Source: Myxococcota bacterium (GTDB lineage Bacteria; Myxococcota_A; UBA9160; PR03). Taken from it: a stretch of DNA of 14,221 nt. Numbering within the stretch: position 1 is the stretch's first letter; every line of letters starts with the position of its first letter. The notes below the pieces were generated by a model. That model had not been told where the DNA came from, ran no database searches, and saw nothing but the letters and a program-made list of their open reading frames with translations. The stretch covers positions 1 to 14,221 of the forward strand of contig JASJBO010000139.1 in the NCBI GenBank assembly GCA_030066475.1. The letters are read 5' to 3'. The position numbers and the translations under genes were made by a program. Below, piece after piece: positions 1 to 8,483 of the stretch.

Positions 1-24
1 CCGAAGAGACTGGGAGGGACGTCT

Positions 25-1575
25 TTGTCTCAGCGGCTCGCAGTGGCCACGGAGAAGACAGCGCGCGGCCCGGAATCCGTCGTCCGGGGGCGGTCCCGCT
101 GGCTGCTCGGGCTGGTCTCGTTCCTCGCCCTCCCGCTGCTCGCGCCGACCTGCGATCTGGACGACCTGCGGCGCCGCATCGACGAGCACGTGCTCAACCG
201 CACCGGCTTTGGGCCGGACCCGTGGTCGCGCGCGCGGATCGAGGAGCTGGGCCCGATCGCCTACATCGAAGAACAGCTCCATCCCGAGACGCTCGACGAT
301 TCGGAGCTCGAGGCCTCACTGCTTGCCCGCTTTCGGACGCTCGGTCTGGAGGTCGGTCAGATCCGCACCCAGTACAACGAGTACTTGACCAATCCGGATC
401 GGCTGATCGTCATCCCGCGCAGGGAGCTGTACCGCGCCAAGATCCTCCGAGCCGTCTACAGCAAGCGACAGCTCGAGCAGGTCCTGGTGGACTTCTGGTT
501 CAATCACTTCAACGTCGACGCGCTCACCAAGATCGCCCGTTGGGCAACCGGCCCGTACGAGCGGGACGCGATCCGGCCCTACGTGCTCGGGAGCTTCCGT
601 GACATGCTGCGCGCCACGGCGGGCCATCCGGCGATGCTCGACTACCTCGACAATGCCCGGAGCTTCAGAGAGGGCTACGCGCGCTACGCGCTCCCGCTGG
701 GGCTGAACGAGAACTACGCTCGCGAGATCCTCGAGCTGCACACGGTCGGCGTCGACTTCCCGTACACGCTGACCGACATCCAGACCGTGGCGCGCGCGTT
801 CACCGGCTGGACGATCGAGCGCGACTTCCTGTATCGCGACGACGGATTCGTGTTCCTCGAGGAGGGTCACGACACCAGCGCCAAGCAGCTCCTCGGCGGC
901 CAGCTCGAGATCCCCCCCGGCGGCGGAATCGAGGACGGTGAGGCGGTGATCGACTTCCTCGCCACCCATCCTGCCACGGCGGCGTTCGTGAGCCGGAAGC
1001 TCTGCCAGCGCTTCGTCTCCGAAGACCCCCCCGAGAGCCTGGTCTCGCACGTCGCCGGCGTGTTCCAGGTCACCCAAGGCGACCTGCGGGCGGTGACCCG
1101 CGCCGTCCTGACCTCGCAGGAGTTCCTCGCTCCCGCGTACCATCGCAGCAAGCTGAAGCGTCCGCTCCACTACGTGGCGAGTCTGGCGAGGGCGGTCGGC
1201 GTCGTCGACGACGAGCCGTTCGGCAACCGGGCCGTGGGGGAGATGAGGCGGATGGGCGAAGCGGTCTACGAGGCGGCGCCGCCGACCGGCCATCCCGACG
1301 TTTCGTCGGCATGGGGCGGCCAGGGCCCCTTCCTGTTCCGGCTGAACCTCGCCGCAGCAGCCGTCAACGGCGACTCGGGGTTCGAACCCGTCACGGCTAC
1401 GGCGACGGAGCCTCGCGAGGTCGCCGAGGAGCTCGCGCGCCGCCTGCTGCTCGCCAACGTGCGGCCGGAGACCCTCGACCGGGCCACGGCGGTGGCGGAG
1501 TCCCTCCCGTCCTGGGCAGCCGCCCCGCAGGCGGCTGCGGTCCTGCTGTCGAGTCCCGAGTTCATGAGGCATTGA
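25..1575 (+). CDS. DUF1800 family protein, probably exported
   Basis: DUF1800 proteins have no established biochemical role; they are usually encoded beside a DUF1501 protein, as here. Family-like segments are visible in order: HVLNRTGFG (residues 55-63), VDFWFNHFNV (155-164), ENYAREILELHTVGV (229-243), FTGWTI (259-264), HDTSAKQLLG (282-291), SRKLCQRFV (323-331) and a C-terminal PPTGHPDVSSAW (419-430). The 516-residue length suits the family. A basic stretch (RGRSRW, 21-26) followed by a hydrophobic run (about 27-40) looks like a signal peptide or anchor. Cys43 is preceded by APT, which does not match a lipobox, so a lipoprotein is unlikely. I chose TTG at 25 because GGGAGGG (12-18) sits 6 bases upstream. 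The frame has no stop up to the window edge, so a start outside the window or GTG at 43 remains possible. The DUF1501 gene follows after 15 bases. Confidence 0.9.
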   Translation: MSQRLAVATEKTARGPESVVRGRSRWLLGLVSFLALPLLAPTCDLDDLRRRIDEHVLNRTGFGPDPWSRARIEELGPIAYIEEQLHPETLDDSELEASLLARFRTLGLEVGQIRTQYNEYLTNPDRLIVIPRRELYRAKILRAVYSKRQLEQVLVDFWFNHFNVDALTKIARWATGPYERDAIRPYVLGSFRDMLRATAGHPAMLDYLDNARSFREGYARYALPLGLNENYAREILELHTVGVDFPYTLTDIQTVARAFTGWTIERDFLYRDDGFVFLEEGHDTSAKQLLGGQLEIPPGGGIEDGEAVIDFLATHPATAAFVSRKLCQRFVSEDPPESLVSHVAGVFQVTQGDLRAVTRAVLTSQEFLAPAYHRSKLKRPLHYVASLARAVGVVDDEPFGNRAVGEMRRMGEAVYEAAPPTGHPDVSSAWGGQGPFLFRLNLAAAAVNGDSGFEPVTATATEPREVAEELARRLLLANVRPETLDRATAVAESLPSWAAAPQAAAVLLSSPEFMRH

Positions 1576-1590
1576 GGTCTGGTAGGCACT

Positions 1591-2787
1591 ATGTTGACGC
1601 GTCGTTCGTTCCTGAAGACCGCCGCCGCGAGCTGCGCGGCCGTCCTGGCTCCGCGCGCGCTGCTCGGCGGAGGCGCGGCGCACGCGGCAGGCACGGATCC
1701 CGTGCTGGTGATGCTGTTCCTGCGCGGCGGTGCCGACGGTCTGAACCTCGTCGTGCCCGCGGGCGACCCGCGCTACTACGAGATCCGTCCCACCATCGCC
1801 GTCCCGCCCGGGATGGAGCTTCCCGTGGACGGGTTCTTCGGCCTCCACCCGGCCTTCGCTCCCCTGCTGCCCCGCTGGCAGAGTGGCGAGATGGTGGCGA
1901 TCCACGCCGCCGGCATCGATCCGCCCACCCGTTCCCATTTCGACGCGCAGGACTTCATCGAGTACGGCGCTCCCTACGACAAGACCGTCCGCGAGGGCTG
2001 GCTCAACCGCTACCTGAGCGCCGCCGGACTCGGCTCGCCGCTCGACGCCGTGACCATCGGGACCCGGCAGGCGAAGGCGCTCGCGGGCCCCGCCAAGAGC
2101 CTGGCGATTCCGTCGCTGGCGGGATTCCGCATGACCGGCGGTTTCGCCACCTCCCGGCGAGCGGCCATCGAGGCGATCCACGCCCAGTCCGGGGGGGCGC
2201 TGGCGGGCGTCGCGGAAGACGCCATGTCGGTGCTGGACACGGTGAACGGCATCGACACCACGAGCTCGGTCGCGTATCCGACGGACTCCTTCGCGGCGGG
2301 ACTCCGCGACCTGGCTGCGCTCATCAAGGCCGACGTCGGCGTGCGGATCGGGGCTGTCGACCTGGGCGGCTGGGACCACCACAACGGCGAGAACGAGGCA
2401 TTGCCGCGGAACGTGGGCTCGCTCGCCGGCGGACTGGCGGCATTCGCCGACGATCTCGGTGCCGATCTGGGGCGGACGGTCGTGCTGGTGGCGACCGAGT
2501 TCGGCCGGCGGGCCGAACAGAACGGCGGCGGGGGCAGCGACCACGGTGCCGCCTCCGCGATGTTCGGCCTTGGGGGTGGGGTCCAAGGCGGGCAGGTCCT
2601 GCTTCGTGATGGCCTCTGGCCGGGACTGCTGCCACAGCAGCTCCACAATGGCGACCTGGCCGTGACGACCGACTTCCGGGACGTCTTCAGCGAGGTCCTG
2701 GACCGCCACATGGGCCTGGCCGACCTGTCCTCGGTCTTCCCCGGCTTCACCCCCGACGCCAGCCGCTACCCGGGTCTGCTGGCGTAG
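1591..2787 (+). CDS. DUF1501 family protein with Tat signal
   Basis: The DUF1501 family is of unknown function and is related in fold to the alkaline phosphatase/sulfatase superfamily (recalled knowledge). The 398-residue protein opens with a twin-arginine signal: TRRSFLK (residues 3-9), a hydrophobic Ala-rich stretch, and a likely cleavage at AHA-A (30-33). It would therefore be folded in the cytoplasm and exported to the periplasm or surface. Family motifs follow: FLRGGADGLN (43-52), RSHFDAQD (114-121), GGWDHH (259-264), TEFGR (302-306) and GSDHG (315-319). The Asp/His pairs in GGWDHH and SDHG resemble metal ligands of the alkaline phosphatase superfamily, so a metal-dependent hydrolase is plausible but inferred. 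The start is ATG with GAGGT at 1574-1578, overlapping the stop of the DUF1800 gene, so translational coupling is likely. Confidence 0.92.
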   Translation: MLTRRSFLKTAAASCAAVLAPRALLGGGAAHAAGTDPVLVMLFLRGGADGLNLVVPAGDPRYYEIRPTIAVPPGMELPVDGFFGLHPAFAPLLPRWQSGEMVAIHAAGIDPPTRSHFDAQDFIEYGAPYDKTVREGWLNRYLSAAGLGSPLDAVTIGTRQAKALAGPAKSLAIPSLAGFRMTGGFATSRRAAIEAIHAQSGGALAGVAEDAMSVLDTVNGIDTTSSVAYPTDSFAAGLRDLAALIKADVGVRIGAVDLGGWDHHNGENEALPRNVGSLAGGLAAFADDLGADLGRTVVLVATEFGRRAEQNGGGGSDHGAASAMFGLGGGVQGGQVLLRDGLWPGLLPQQLHNGDLAVTTDFRDVFSEVLDRHMGLADLSSVFPGFTPDASRYPGLLA

Positions 2788-2849
2788 GGGTCTCCTCCGG
2801 CCCCGTCGCCCGACGGCCCCGATCTCGTGAGGCTTGCCGGGGGAGACCC
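2788..2849. terminator. Nested inverted repeat in the convergent spacer
   Basis: GGGTCTCC at 2788-2795 is the exact reverse complement of GGAGACCC at 2842-2849. Between them lies a small hairpin, CCGTC (2803-2807) with GACGG (2812-2816) around a 4-base loop. It begins immediately after the DUF1501 stop codon (2785-2787), in the 115-base gap before the end of the convergent membrane-protein gene. There is no T tract and the outer arms are 46 bases apart, so a role in termination or 3'-end protection is only suggested. The rest of the gap (2850-2902) shows nothing recognisable. Confidence 0.3.
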
Positions 2850-2902
2850 GCGACTCCCTGTGTGTCCTCGTCCTCGTCCAGCCCGAGACGGTCGTGCGCT
2901 CC

Positions 2903-4894
2903 CTACTCCGATGTCTCCGAACCGGGTCGGCGCCATAGCCAATAGCGGCCTCGCTCCTCCTCGACGTATCCCGCATCGCGAAGCTCACCGCGGAGCGAGG
3001 CCGCCGTCGCGACGCCGTTGGAGTGGACCACCAGAGTGGGACGATCGCGCGAGAGCTGCTCGCCGAAGAATGCCGATTCGGCCGTGTCCTCTTCGTGGCC
3101 CTCGATGAAGCGCACGACGCGCTGCCGCCGATCGGCCTCTGGATTTCCCAGGTGCTTCCGAAGCACCCGATTGTTGAGGTACTCCCACCGCGGAACCAGG
3201 GGATAGGGATGTCCGCGAAACGTCGTCGTCCACGCGGCGATCGCGATTGGCGCATAGACCGTCGACCGCGGCGGAGCGCGGCGCACGATCTCTGCGGCCA
3301 GCGCGTGACCCGAAGGCTCTACCTTGAACCGCGGCAACGAGATCGTGACCGAGTTGTCCGGTGAGACACTCCAGCGGCTCGACACCGCTACGAGGGCGGC
3401 GAGCAACACCCCGAGCACGCTCGCGCTCGTCAAACGCGGTACGCGATCGGCCACCAGACCCGCCAGGCCGACGAGAGCCAACGATGCCGACACCAGCAGA
3501 GGTACCGACCAGAAGAATCGCCATTGCAGGGTGGAATAGAGCAGCTTCGCCACCTCGTAGGCGGACCAGGGGTTCAACACCGCGACCGTGAAGATCAGGG
3601 TCGCGGCCGAGTAGGTGCGTTGCCGCCATGGATCGGCGACGAAGAGAGGTGCGATCGGAAACAAGGCGAGAACGACAGCACCCAGCACCCCCTCACCGAG
3701 GACGCGATCGATTCCACCGCCTGCACCTCCGCCGGACTCGAGGTAGGTGCCAGGGCTGCCGGTGTCCATCGTTGCGAGAAGGATCGCACCGAGGAACAGG
3801 AAATAGGCCACGGCTACGACGCCACCGGCCACGATACGCACTGCCGACGTCCGCGATGCGCCACGCAAGGCACCCATGAGCACCACCGCCACCACGATCG
3901 GCGCGGTGGCCAGCGCCGAGGCGCTGAAGCCGAGGCTGGCGATGACTGCCGCGCACAGCGCCACGGCGCGGCGCCAATCGGGGACCTCGCCGAAGCGCAA
4001 CGCCAGCAGCAGGCACAAGGGCAGTGCGACCGTCACCAGCGCCCCCTTCCCCTGGAACATCCGGACGAACGCGAAGTTGCCCAAGGCGCGGTGCGATTCG
4101 CCGAGTGCGATGATGAGCACCAACCAGCTCGCGAGTACCAACACAGCCCGATGGGGTTGCAGGTGACGGGCCAGGCGCCAATGCACGAGAACCGCGGCCG
4201 CGCCGAGCGCCGGGGGTAGGACCAGATAGTAGAGGACCTTGTGTTCGAGCCCGGACAGATGGCTCAGCGCAGCCACCAACAGCTCGTAGCCGTGAAACCG
4301 GTAGACCTGCAGAGTCAATGGCGCAGCGGGGTCCAGCCACAGCCCGGAGCGCGACAACAAGGGCTCCAGCGGGTAGTCGAGCGCGGTGACGACGAAGTTG
4401 AGAAGCTGGCTGTCGTCCAGATCCGGCCGGTGCGCGGTGGCGGCCAGCAACGCACCAACGACGATCAACGCCCCGGCGCCGCACGTCTGCCACGCGGATC
4501 TGGGCGAGGCCGTCGAGCGGCGCGGCGGCGTGGCGACGCCCCGGCTCCGGAATACGATCGCCGAAGCGGCCACGAGCGCAAGCCATTGCAACCCGAAGGG
4601 AGCGTGAGCGACGCGCAGAATCGCGACGACGGCCACCAGCGTCAGCAGCCACACCCACGTCCTGTGCTGCCCGGCGGGGTGTTCGGTCTCCTCGCTCTGG
4701 TGCGGGAAGCCGTTCGCAGTGACTCGCCCGAGGTCTCGAAGACAGGGAACCGCAAGGCAGATCCCAGCGGCGAGAGCCACGGGGGACAGCCGCACGAGGT
4801 CGGCGAAGCTCCAGCCGAGCAGGACCAGGATGTTGCAGTAGAGCGTCCAGGCTGCGAAGAGGCACGCACCGGCGATCGCGATCGAATCGATCAC
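2903..4894 (-). CDS. Large multispanning membrane protein (DUF6077-like)
   Basis: The 663-residue protein is an integral membrane protein with roughly a dozen hydrophobic segments, for example around residues 5-28, 36-50, 80-93, 101-115, 137-152, 220-240, 250-264, 284-300, 308-340, 354-375, 402-420, 428-440, 459-482 and 490-505. The C-terminal 140 residues are soluble. The segment HRPDLDDSQLLNFVVTALD (155-173), then YRFHGYELLVAAL (198-210) and NFAFVRMFQGKG (273-284), resembles my recollection of the DUF6077 family, whose function is unknown. The acidic DLDD after an early transmembrane helix also recalls GT-C glycosyltransferases, a second possibility. The start is GTG at 4894 with no visible Shine-Dalgarno sequence, and I found no in-frame ATG upstream, so the start is uncertain. 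It lies 99 bases after leuS on the same strand and may be read from leuS. GC is locally lower than in neighbouring genes. Confidence 0.78.
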   Translation of the reverse strand: MIDSIAIAGACLFAAWTLYCNILVLLGWSFADLVRLSPVALAAGICLAVPCLRDLGRVTANGFPHQSEETEHPAGQHRTWVWLLTLVAVVAILRVAHAPFGLQWLALVAASAIVFRSRGVATPPRRSTASPRSAWQTCGAGALIVVGALLAATAHRPDLDDSQLLNFVVTALDYPLEPLLSRSGLWLDPAAPLTLQVYRFHGYELLVAALSHLSGLEHKVLYYLVLPPALGAAAVLVHWRLARHLQPHRAVLVLASWLVLIIALGESHRALGNFAFVRMFQGKGALVTVALPLCLLLALRFGEVPDWRRAVALCAAVIASLGFSASALATAPIVVAVVLMGALRGASRTSAVRIVAGGVVAVAYFLFLGAILLATMDTGSPGTYLESGGGAGGGIDRVLGEGVLGAVVLALFPIAPLFVADPWRQRTYSAATLIFTVAVLNPWSAYEVAKLLYSTLQWRFFWSVPLLVSASLALVGLAGLVADRVPRLTSASVLGVLLAALVAVSSRWSVSPDNSVTISLPRFKVEPSGHALAAEIVRRAPPRSTVYAPIAIAAWTTTFRGHPYPLVPRWEYLNNRVLRKHLGNPEADRRQRVVRFIEGHEEDTAESAFFGEQLSRDRPTLVVHSNGVATAASLRGELRDAGYVEEERGRYWLWRRPGSETSE

Positions 4895-4964
4895 GCCGGC
4901 GGGCGTTCGGGCGGCAACCGCGTCAACATCCGCGGGCGCGGCTTCCGGCCCCGACGCGGGCCTT

Positions 4965-5018
4965 CGTTCACCAGCCGCTCGCAGCGCGCGCTCCTAAGCC
5001 ACCACGTTCACCAGCCGC
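4965..5018. repeat. 14-bp direct repeat spanning the end of leuS
   Basis: CGTTCACCAGCCGC occurs at 4965-4978 and again at 5005-5018. On the minus strand the second copy encodes the RLVN near the C-terminus of LeuRS, and the first copy lies just past the leuS stop codon. The sequence between and around the copies is unrelated. It may be the trace of a short duplication. No mobile element is associated, and the 99-base leuS to membrane-protein spacer shows no clear terminator or promoter. Confidence 0.6.
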
Positions 5019-7621
5019 CCCGGCACCACGATCACCTTGCGCGGCTCCTTGCCGTCCAGGTGGCGCTGCACGTTCGGCGCGGCCAGCGCCGCGGCGCGGA
5101 TCGCGTCCTGGTCGGCGTCGGCCGGGACCTCGATCTCGTCGCGGCGCTTGCCGTTGACCTGGACGGCGAGCGTGACGGTGGCGCTGACGAGGCGGGTGGG
5201 GTCGGCCTCGGGCCAGGGCTCGTAGGCGATGGTGTCGGGGTGGCCGAGGCGCTGCCAGAGCTCCTCGCCCAGGTGGGGGGCGAAGGGCGAGAGCAGCTTG
5301 ACGAAGCTCGCGGCCGCCTCGCGCGGCAGCGGGTCGTCGCGGGCCACGTCGCGCGCGAAGACCATGAGCTTCGAGATGGCGGTGTTGAACTGCATCGCCT
5401 CGACGTCGTCGGTCACGCCCTGGATGGTCGCGGCCAGCAGGCGTTGCTGCGCGTCGCTGCCCGCGCCGTCGGCCAGCGGGCGCAGGGGCTCGCCCGACTC
5501 GTCGTCGACGAACAGGCGCCAGGTGCGCTGCAGGAAGCGGTAGACGCCCTGGATGCCCTCGCTCGACCAGGGGGCCTCCTTGTCGAGCGGGCCCAGGAAC
5601 ATCTCGTAGAGGCGCATGGCGTCGCCGCCGTACTGGGCGACGACCTCGTCGGGGTTCACCACGTTGCCGCGGCTCTTGGACATCTTCTCGACGACCTCTT
5701 CGAGCACGAGGCCCTCGATCTCCGGATGCAGCGGGCGGCCGCTCGCGTCGCGGCGCACCTCGGCCGGCGGCACCCAGCGCGCCTTGAGCTCCTGGCCGGT
5801 GTCGGCGGCGCGCGGCGTCTCGCCGTCCAGCACCACCCGGTCGGCCTGCCAGCAGCGCGGCGTCGCGTCCGGATCGTCGTCGAGGTTGTCGTCGTAGTAG
5901 CGGAAGCTCGAGCCCAGGATCATGCCCTGGTGCACCAGCTTGCGGAACGGCTCGCGCGTGTGGACCACCCCGGCGTCGTACAACACCTTGTGCCAGAAGC
6001 GCGCGTACAGCAGGTGCAGCACGGCGTGCTCGGCGCCGCCGACGTAGAGGTCGACCGGCATCCAGTAGCGCTCGGCCTCCTCCGACACCGGCAGGCCCGT
6101 GCCGTGCGGGTCGCAGAAGCGCAGGAAGTACCAGCAGCTCCCGGCCCACTGCGGCATCGTGTTGGGGTCGCGGCGCGCGGGCCGGCCCGTGGCGGGGTCG
6201 GTGGTCTCGATCCAGTCGGGCACGCGCTCGAGCGGCGTCTGGTGCTCGCCGCTGGGCCGGAAGTCGTCGAGCTCGGGCAGCGCGAGCGGCAGCGCGTCCT
6301 CGGGCAGGAGCTTCAGGCCGTCGTCGGTGTGCAGCACCGGGAACGGCTCGCCCCAGTAGCGCTGCCGGCTGAACAGCCAGTCGCGCAGCTTGTAGGTGAC
6401 GGTGCCCTCGCCGCAGCCCTGCTCGGCCAGCCACTCGTTCATGCGCCGCTTGGCGTCGGGCGTCGCCAGCCCGTCCAGGAAGTCCGAGTTCACCGCCGTG
6501 CCGTCCGCCACGGTCGGGAGCTCCTGGCCCGGCACGTCGACGACCTGCACGATCGGCAGCTCGAAGGTCCGAGCGAACTCGAAGTCGCGCGCGTCGTGCC
6601 CGGGCACCGCCATGATGGCGCCGGTGCCGTAGCCGGCGAGCACGTAGTCGGCGATCCACACCGGGATGCGCTCGCCGTTGACCGGGTTGAGCGCGTGGGC
6701 GCCGGTCGGGACGCCCGTCTTCTCGCGCGTGTCGGCGGTGCGCACCCGCTCGCTCTTGCGCCGCGCCTGCTCGACGTAGTCCTCCACCGCGGCGCGCTGC
6801 GCGTCGATGGTGATGCGCGCCACCAGCTCGTGCTCGGGCGCCAGCACCATGTAGGTGGCGCCGAACAGCGTGTCGGGCCGGGTCGTGAAGACCTCGATGC
6901 CCAGGTCGCCGTGGTCGGGCAGCGGGAAGCGCACGCGGGCGCCCTCGCTGCGGCCGATCCAGTCGCGCTGCATCTTCTTGGTGGCCTCGGGCCAGTCGAC
7001 CTCGTCGAGGTCGGCGAGCAGGCGCTCGGCGTACTCGGTGATGCGCAGCATCCACTGGCGCATCGGGACGCGCACCACCGGATGGCCGCCGCGCTCGCTC
7101 TTGCCGTCGATCACCTCCTCGTTGGCGAGCACCGTGCCGAGCGCCGGGCACCAGTTCACCGGCACCTCCGCCTGGTAGGCGAGGCCGCGCTCGTGGAGCA
7201 GCCGGAAGATCCACTGCGTCCAGCGGTAGTAGCCGGGGTCGGTGGTGTCGATCTCGCGCGACCAGTCGTAGCTGAACCCGAGCGACTCGATCTGGCCCCG
7301 GAAGCGCTCGATGTTGCGCTGGGTGGTGACGCGCGGGTGCGTGCCGGTCTCGATCGCGTACTGCTCGGCGGGCAGGCCGAAGGCGTCCCAGCCCATCGGG
7401 TGCAGCACGTTGAAGCCGCGCATGCGCTTGTAGCGCGCCACGATGTCGGTGGCGGTGTAGCCCTCGGGATGGCCGACGTGGAGACCGTCGCCCGAGGGGT
7501 AGGGGAACATGTCGAGCACGTAGTACTTCGGGCGCGCCGGGTCGATCTCGGCGCGGAAGGTCTGGTTGTCGCGCCAGTACGCCTGCCAGCGCGGCTCGAT
7601 GCTCTTGGGGTCGTACGGCAT
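4994..7621 (-). CDS. leuS: Leucyl-tRNA synthetase (class I)
   Basis: This cytoplasmic enzyme charges tRNA-Leu with leucine using ATP. All expected parts are present in the 875 residues (E. coli LeuRS is about 860): the HIGH signature as HVGH (48-51) after MFPYPSGDG, the CP1 editing domain with TTRPDTLFG (246-254) and [10 protein letters not shown] (341-350), [11 protein letters not shown] (492-502), a leucine-specific insertion of about 75 residues after QGMILG (565-570), the KMSKS loop (646-650) and a C-terminal tRNA-binding region. The zinc-knuckle region reads [13 protein letters not shown] then KSERGGHP (157-181). It keeps one Cys, so the zinc site is probably absent. The ATG start at 7621 has no Shine-Dalgarno sequence. 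A TATCGT hexamer lies 6 bases upstream, so the message may be leaderless. The DUF299 gene diverges after 28 bases. Confidence 0.98.
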   Translation of the reverse strand: MPYDPKSIEPRWQAYWRDNQTFRAEIDPARPKYYVLDMFPYPSGDGLHVGHPEGYTATDIVARYKRMRGFNVLHPMGWDAFGLPAEQYAIETGTHPRVTTQRNIERFRGQIESLGFSYDWSREIDTTDPGYYRWTQWIFRLLHERGLAYQAEVPVNWCPALGTVLANEEVIDGKSERGGHPVVRVPMRQWMLRITEYAERLLADLDEVDWPEATKKMQRDWIGRSEGARVRFPLPDHGDLGIEVFTTRPDTLFGATYMVLAPEHELVARITIDAQRAAVEDYVEQARRKSERVRTADTREKTGVPTGAHALNPVNGERIPVWIADYVLAGYGTGAIMAVPGHDARDFEFARTFELPIVQVVDVPGQELPTVADGTAVNSDFLDGLATPDAKRRMNEWLAEQGCGEGTVTYKLRDWLFSRQRYWGEPFPVLHTDDGLKLLPEDALPLALPELDDFRPSGEHQTPLERVPDWIETTDPATGRPARRDPNTMPQWAGSCWYFLRFCDPHGTGLPVSEEAERYWMPVDLYVGGAEHAVLHLLYARFWHKVLYDAGVVHTREPFRKLVHQGMILGSSFRYYDDNLDDDPDATPRCWQADRVVLDGETPRAADTGQELKARWVPPAEVRRDASGRPLHPEIEGLVLEEVVEKMSKSRGNVVNPDEVVAQYGGDAMRLYEMFLGPLDKEAPWSSEGIQGVYRFLQRTWRLFVDDESGEPLRPLADGAGSDAQQRLLAATIQGVTDDVEAMQFNTAISKLMVFARDVARDDPLPREAAASFVKLLSPFAPHLGEELWQRLGHPDTIAYEPWPEADPTRLVSATVTLAVQVNGKRRDEIEVPADADQDAIRAAALAAPNVQRHLDGKEPRKVIVVPGRLVNVVA

Positions 7622-7627
7622 GGCGGG

Positions 7628-7643
7628 ACGATAGCGCTAGGAT
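7628..7643. promoter_or_regulatory. Paired divergent -10-like hexamers between leuS and the DUF299 gene
   Basis: The whole gap between the two start codons is 28 bases (7622-7649). On the minus strand TATCGT (7633 down to 7628) is followed by 6 bases and then the leuS ATG. On the plus strand TAGGAT (7638-7643) is followed by 6 bases and then the GTG. The centre is the 8-base palindrome TAGCGCTA (7632-7639). A TANNNT hexamer at this distance from a start codon is the usual mark of leaderless transcription in several GC-rich bacteria. No good -35 boxes are visible; they would lie inside the opposite genes. For the plus-strand gene, AGGA (7639-7642) could instead act as a Shine-Dalgarno sequence. 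Confidence 0.5.
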
Positions 7644-7649
7644 CGGCGC

Positions 7650-8471
7650 GTGGGAGACGAGGCCGCGCGCGAGGGCGAGCTGGAGATCTACGTGGTCTCG
7701 GACGGCACCGGGCAGACCGCTGCCGACGCGGTGCGCGCTGCGATGGCGCAGTTCCAGAGCCGCTGGCACCTGCGCACCCTGAGCGACGTACGCAGCGTGA
7801 CCAAGGCGCGCCGCGCGGTCGACGAGGCGGCGGAGGCGCGGGCGCTGCTCGTGTTCACCATGGTGAACAAGGAGGCGGCGCGGGCGCTGCGCGACCATGC
7901 GACGGCGCGCGCCGTGCCTACCGTCGACCTGCTCGGACCGCTGATCGCGAACGTCGCCGAGCACCTGCGGGCGGAGCCGCGCCAGGAGCCGGGGCTGTTG
8001 CACGGTTTCTCGGACGAGTACTTCAAGCGGGTCGACGCGGTGGAGTTCGCGGTGCGGCACGACGACGGCGCCAACGTGCACACCCTCCACCAGGCCGACC
8101 TGGTGCTGGTCGGGGTGTCGCGCTCGTCGAAGACGCCGCTCTCGGTGTACCTGGCGCAGCGCGGCTACAAGACCGGGAACGTGCCGCTGGTCCCGGGCCT
8201 CGAGCCGCCCCCGCAGCTCGTCGACCTGAACCCGCGCAAGGTGTTCGGACTGGTGGTCGACGCCGAGCGCCTGCTCACGATCCGCCGCGCGCGCGCCCGC
8301 GCGCTCGGCGGCGGCCCCTACAGCGAGTACTCCCAGCCCGAGGCGATCCTGACCGAGCTGCAGCGCGCCCGCCGCCTGTTCCGCGCGCGCGGCTGGCGGG
8401 TGATCGACATCTCGGGCCGCGCCGTCGAGGAGAACGCCTCGCGCATCCTCGACCTGTTCCAGCGTCCGTAG
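7650..8471 (+). CDS. Pyruvate phosphate dikinase/PEP synthase regulatory protein (DUF299)
   Basis: Proteins of this family are bifunctional: an ADP-dependent kinase that phosphorylates a threonine of pyruvate phosphate dikinase or PEP synthase, and a phosphate-dependent pyrophosphorylase that reverses it. They thereby control PEP formation. The 273-residue protein has the N-terminal YVVSDGTGQTA (14-24), a conserved middle VFTMVNKEAARAL (68-80), HQADLVLVGVSRSSKTPLSVYLA (147-169) with the P-loop GVSRSSKT at 155-162, GYKTGNVPLVPG (172-183) and DISGRAVEENASRIL (253-267). The GTG start has AGGA at 7 bases, or may be leaderless. The target enzyme is not in the window, so whether it controls PEP synthase (as PpsR) or the dikinase cannot be said. 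A 13-bp hairpin lies 89 bases downstream. Confidence 0.95.
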   Translation: MGDEAAREGELEIYVVSDGTGQTAADAVRAAMAQFQSRWHLRTLSDVRSVTKARRAVDEAAEARALLVFTMVNKEAARALRDHATARAVPTVDLLGPLIANVAEHLRAEPRQEPGLLHGFSDEYFKRVDAVEFAVRHDDGANVHTLHQADLVLVGVSRSSKTPLSVYLAQRGYKTGNVPLVPGLEPPPQLVDLNPRKVFGLVVDAERLLTIRRARARALGGGPYSEYSQPEAILTELQRARRLFRARGWRVIDISGRAVEENASRILDLFQRP

Positions 8472-8483
8472 CTGGTGGACTTC

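Noticed and set aside
40..70. DUF1800 protein residue Cys43 (bases 151-153) as a lipoprotein attachment site
   Set aside because: The preceding residues APT do not satisfy the lipobox, in particular Thr at -1 and Pro at -2, so a plain signal or anchor is preferred. The coordinates given are approximately the N-terminal region in bases.
316..3255. A 979-codon minus-strand open frame opposite the DUF1800 and DUF1501 genes
   Set aside because: Both plus-strand genes have clear family motifs and signals; the antisense translation is Arg-rich with no recognisable domain and crosses the convergent gap into a third gene.
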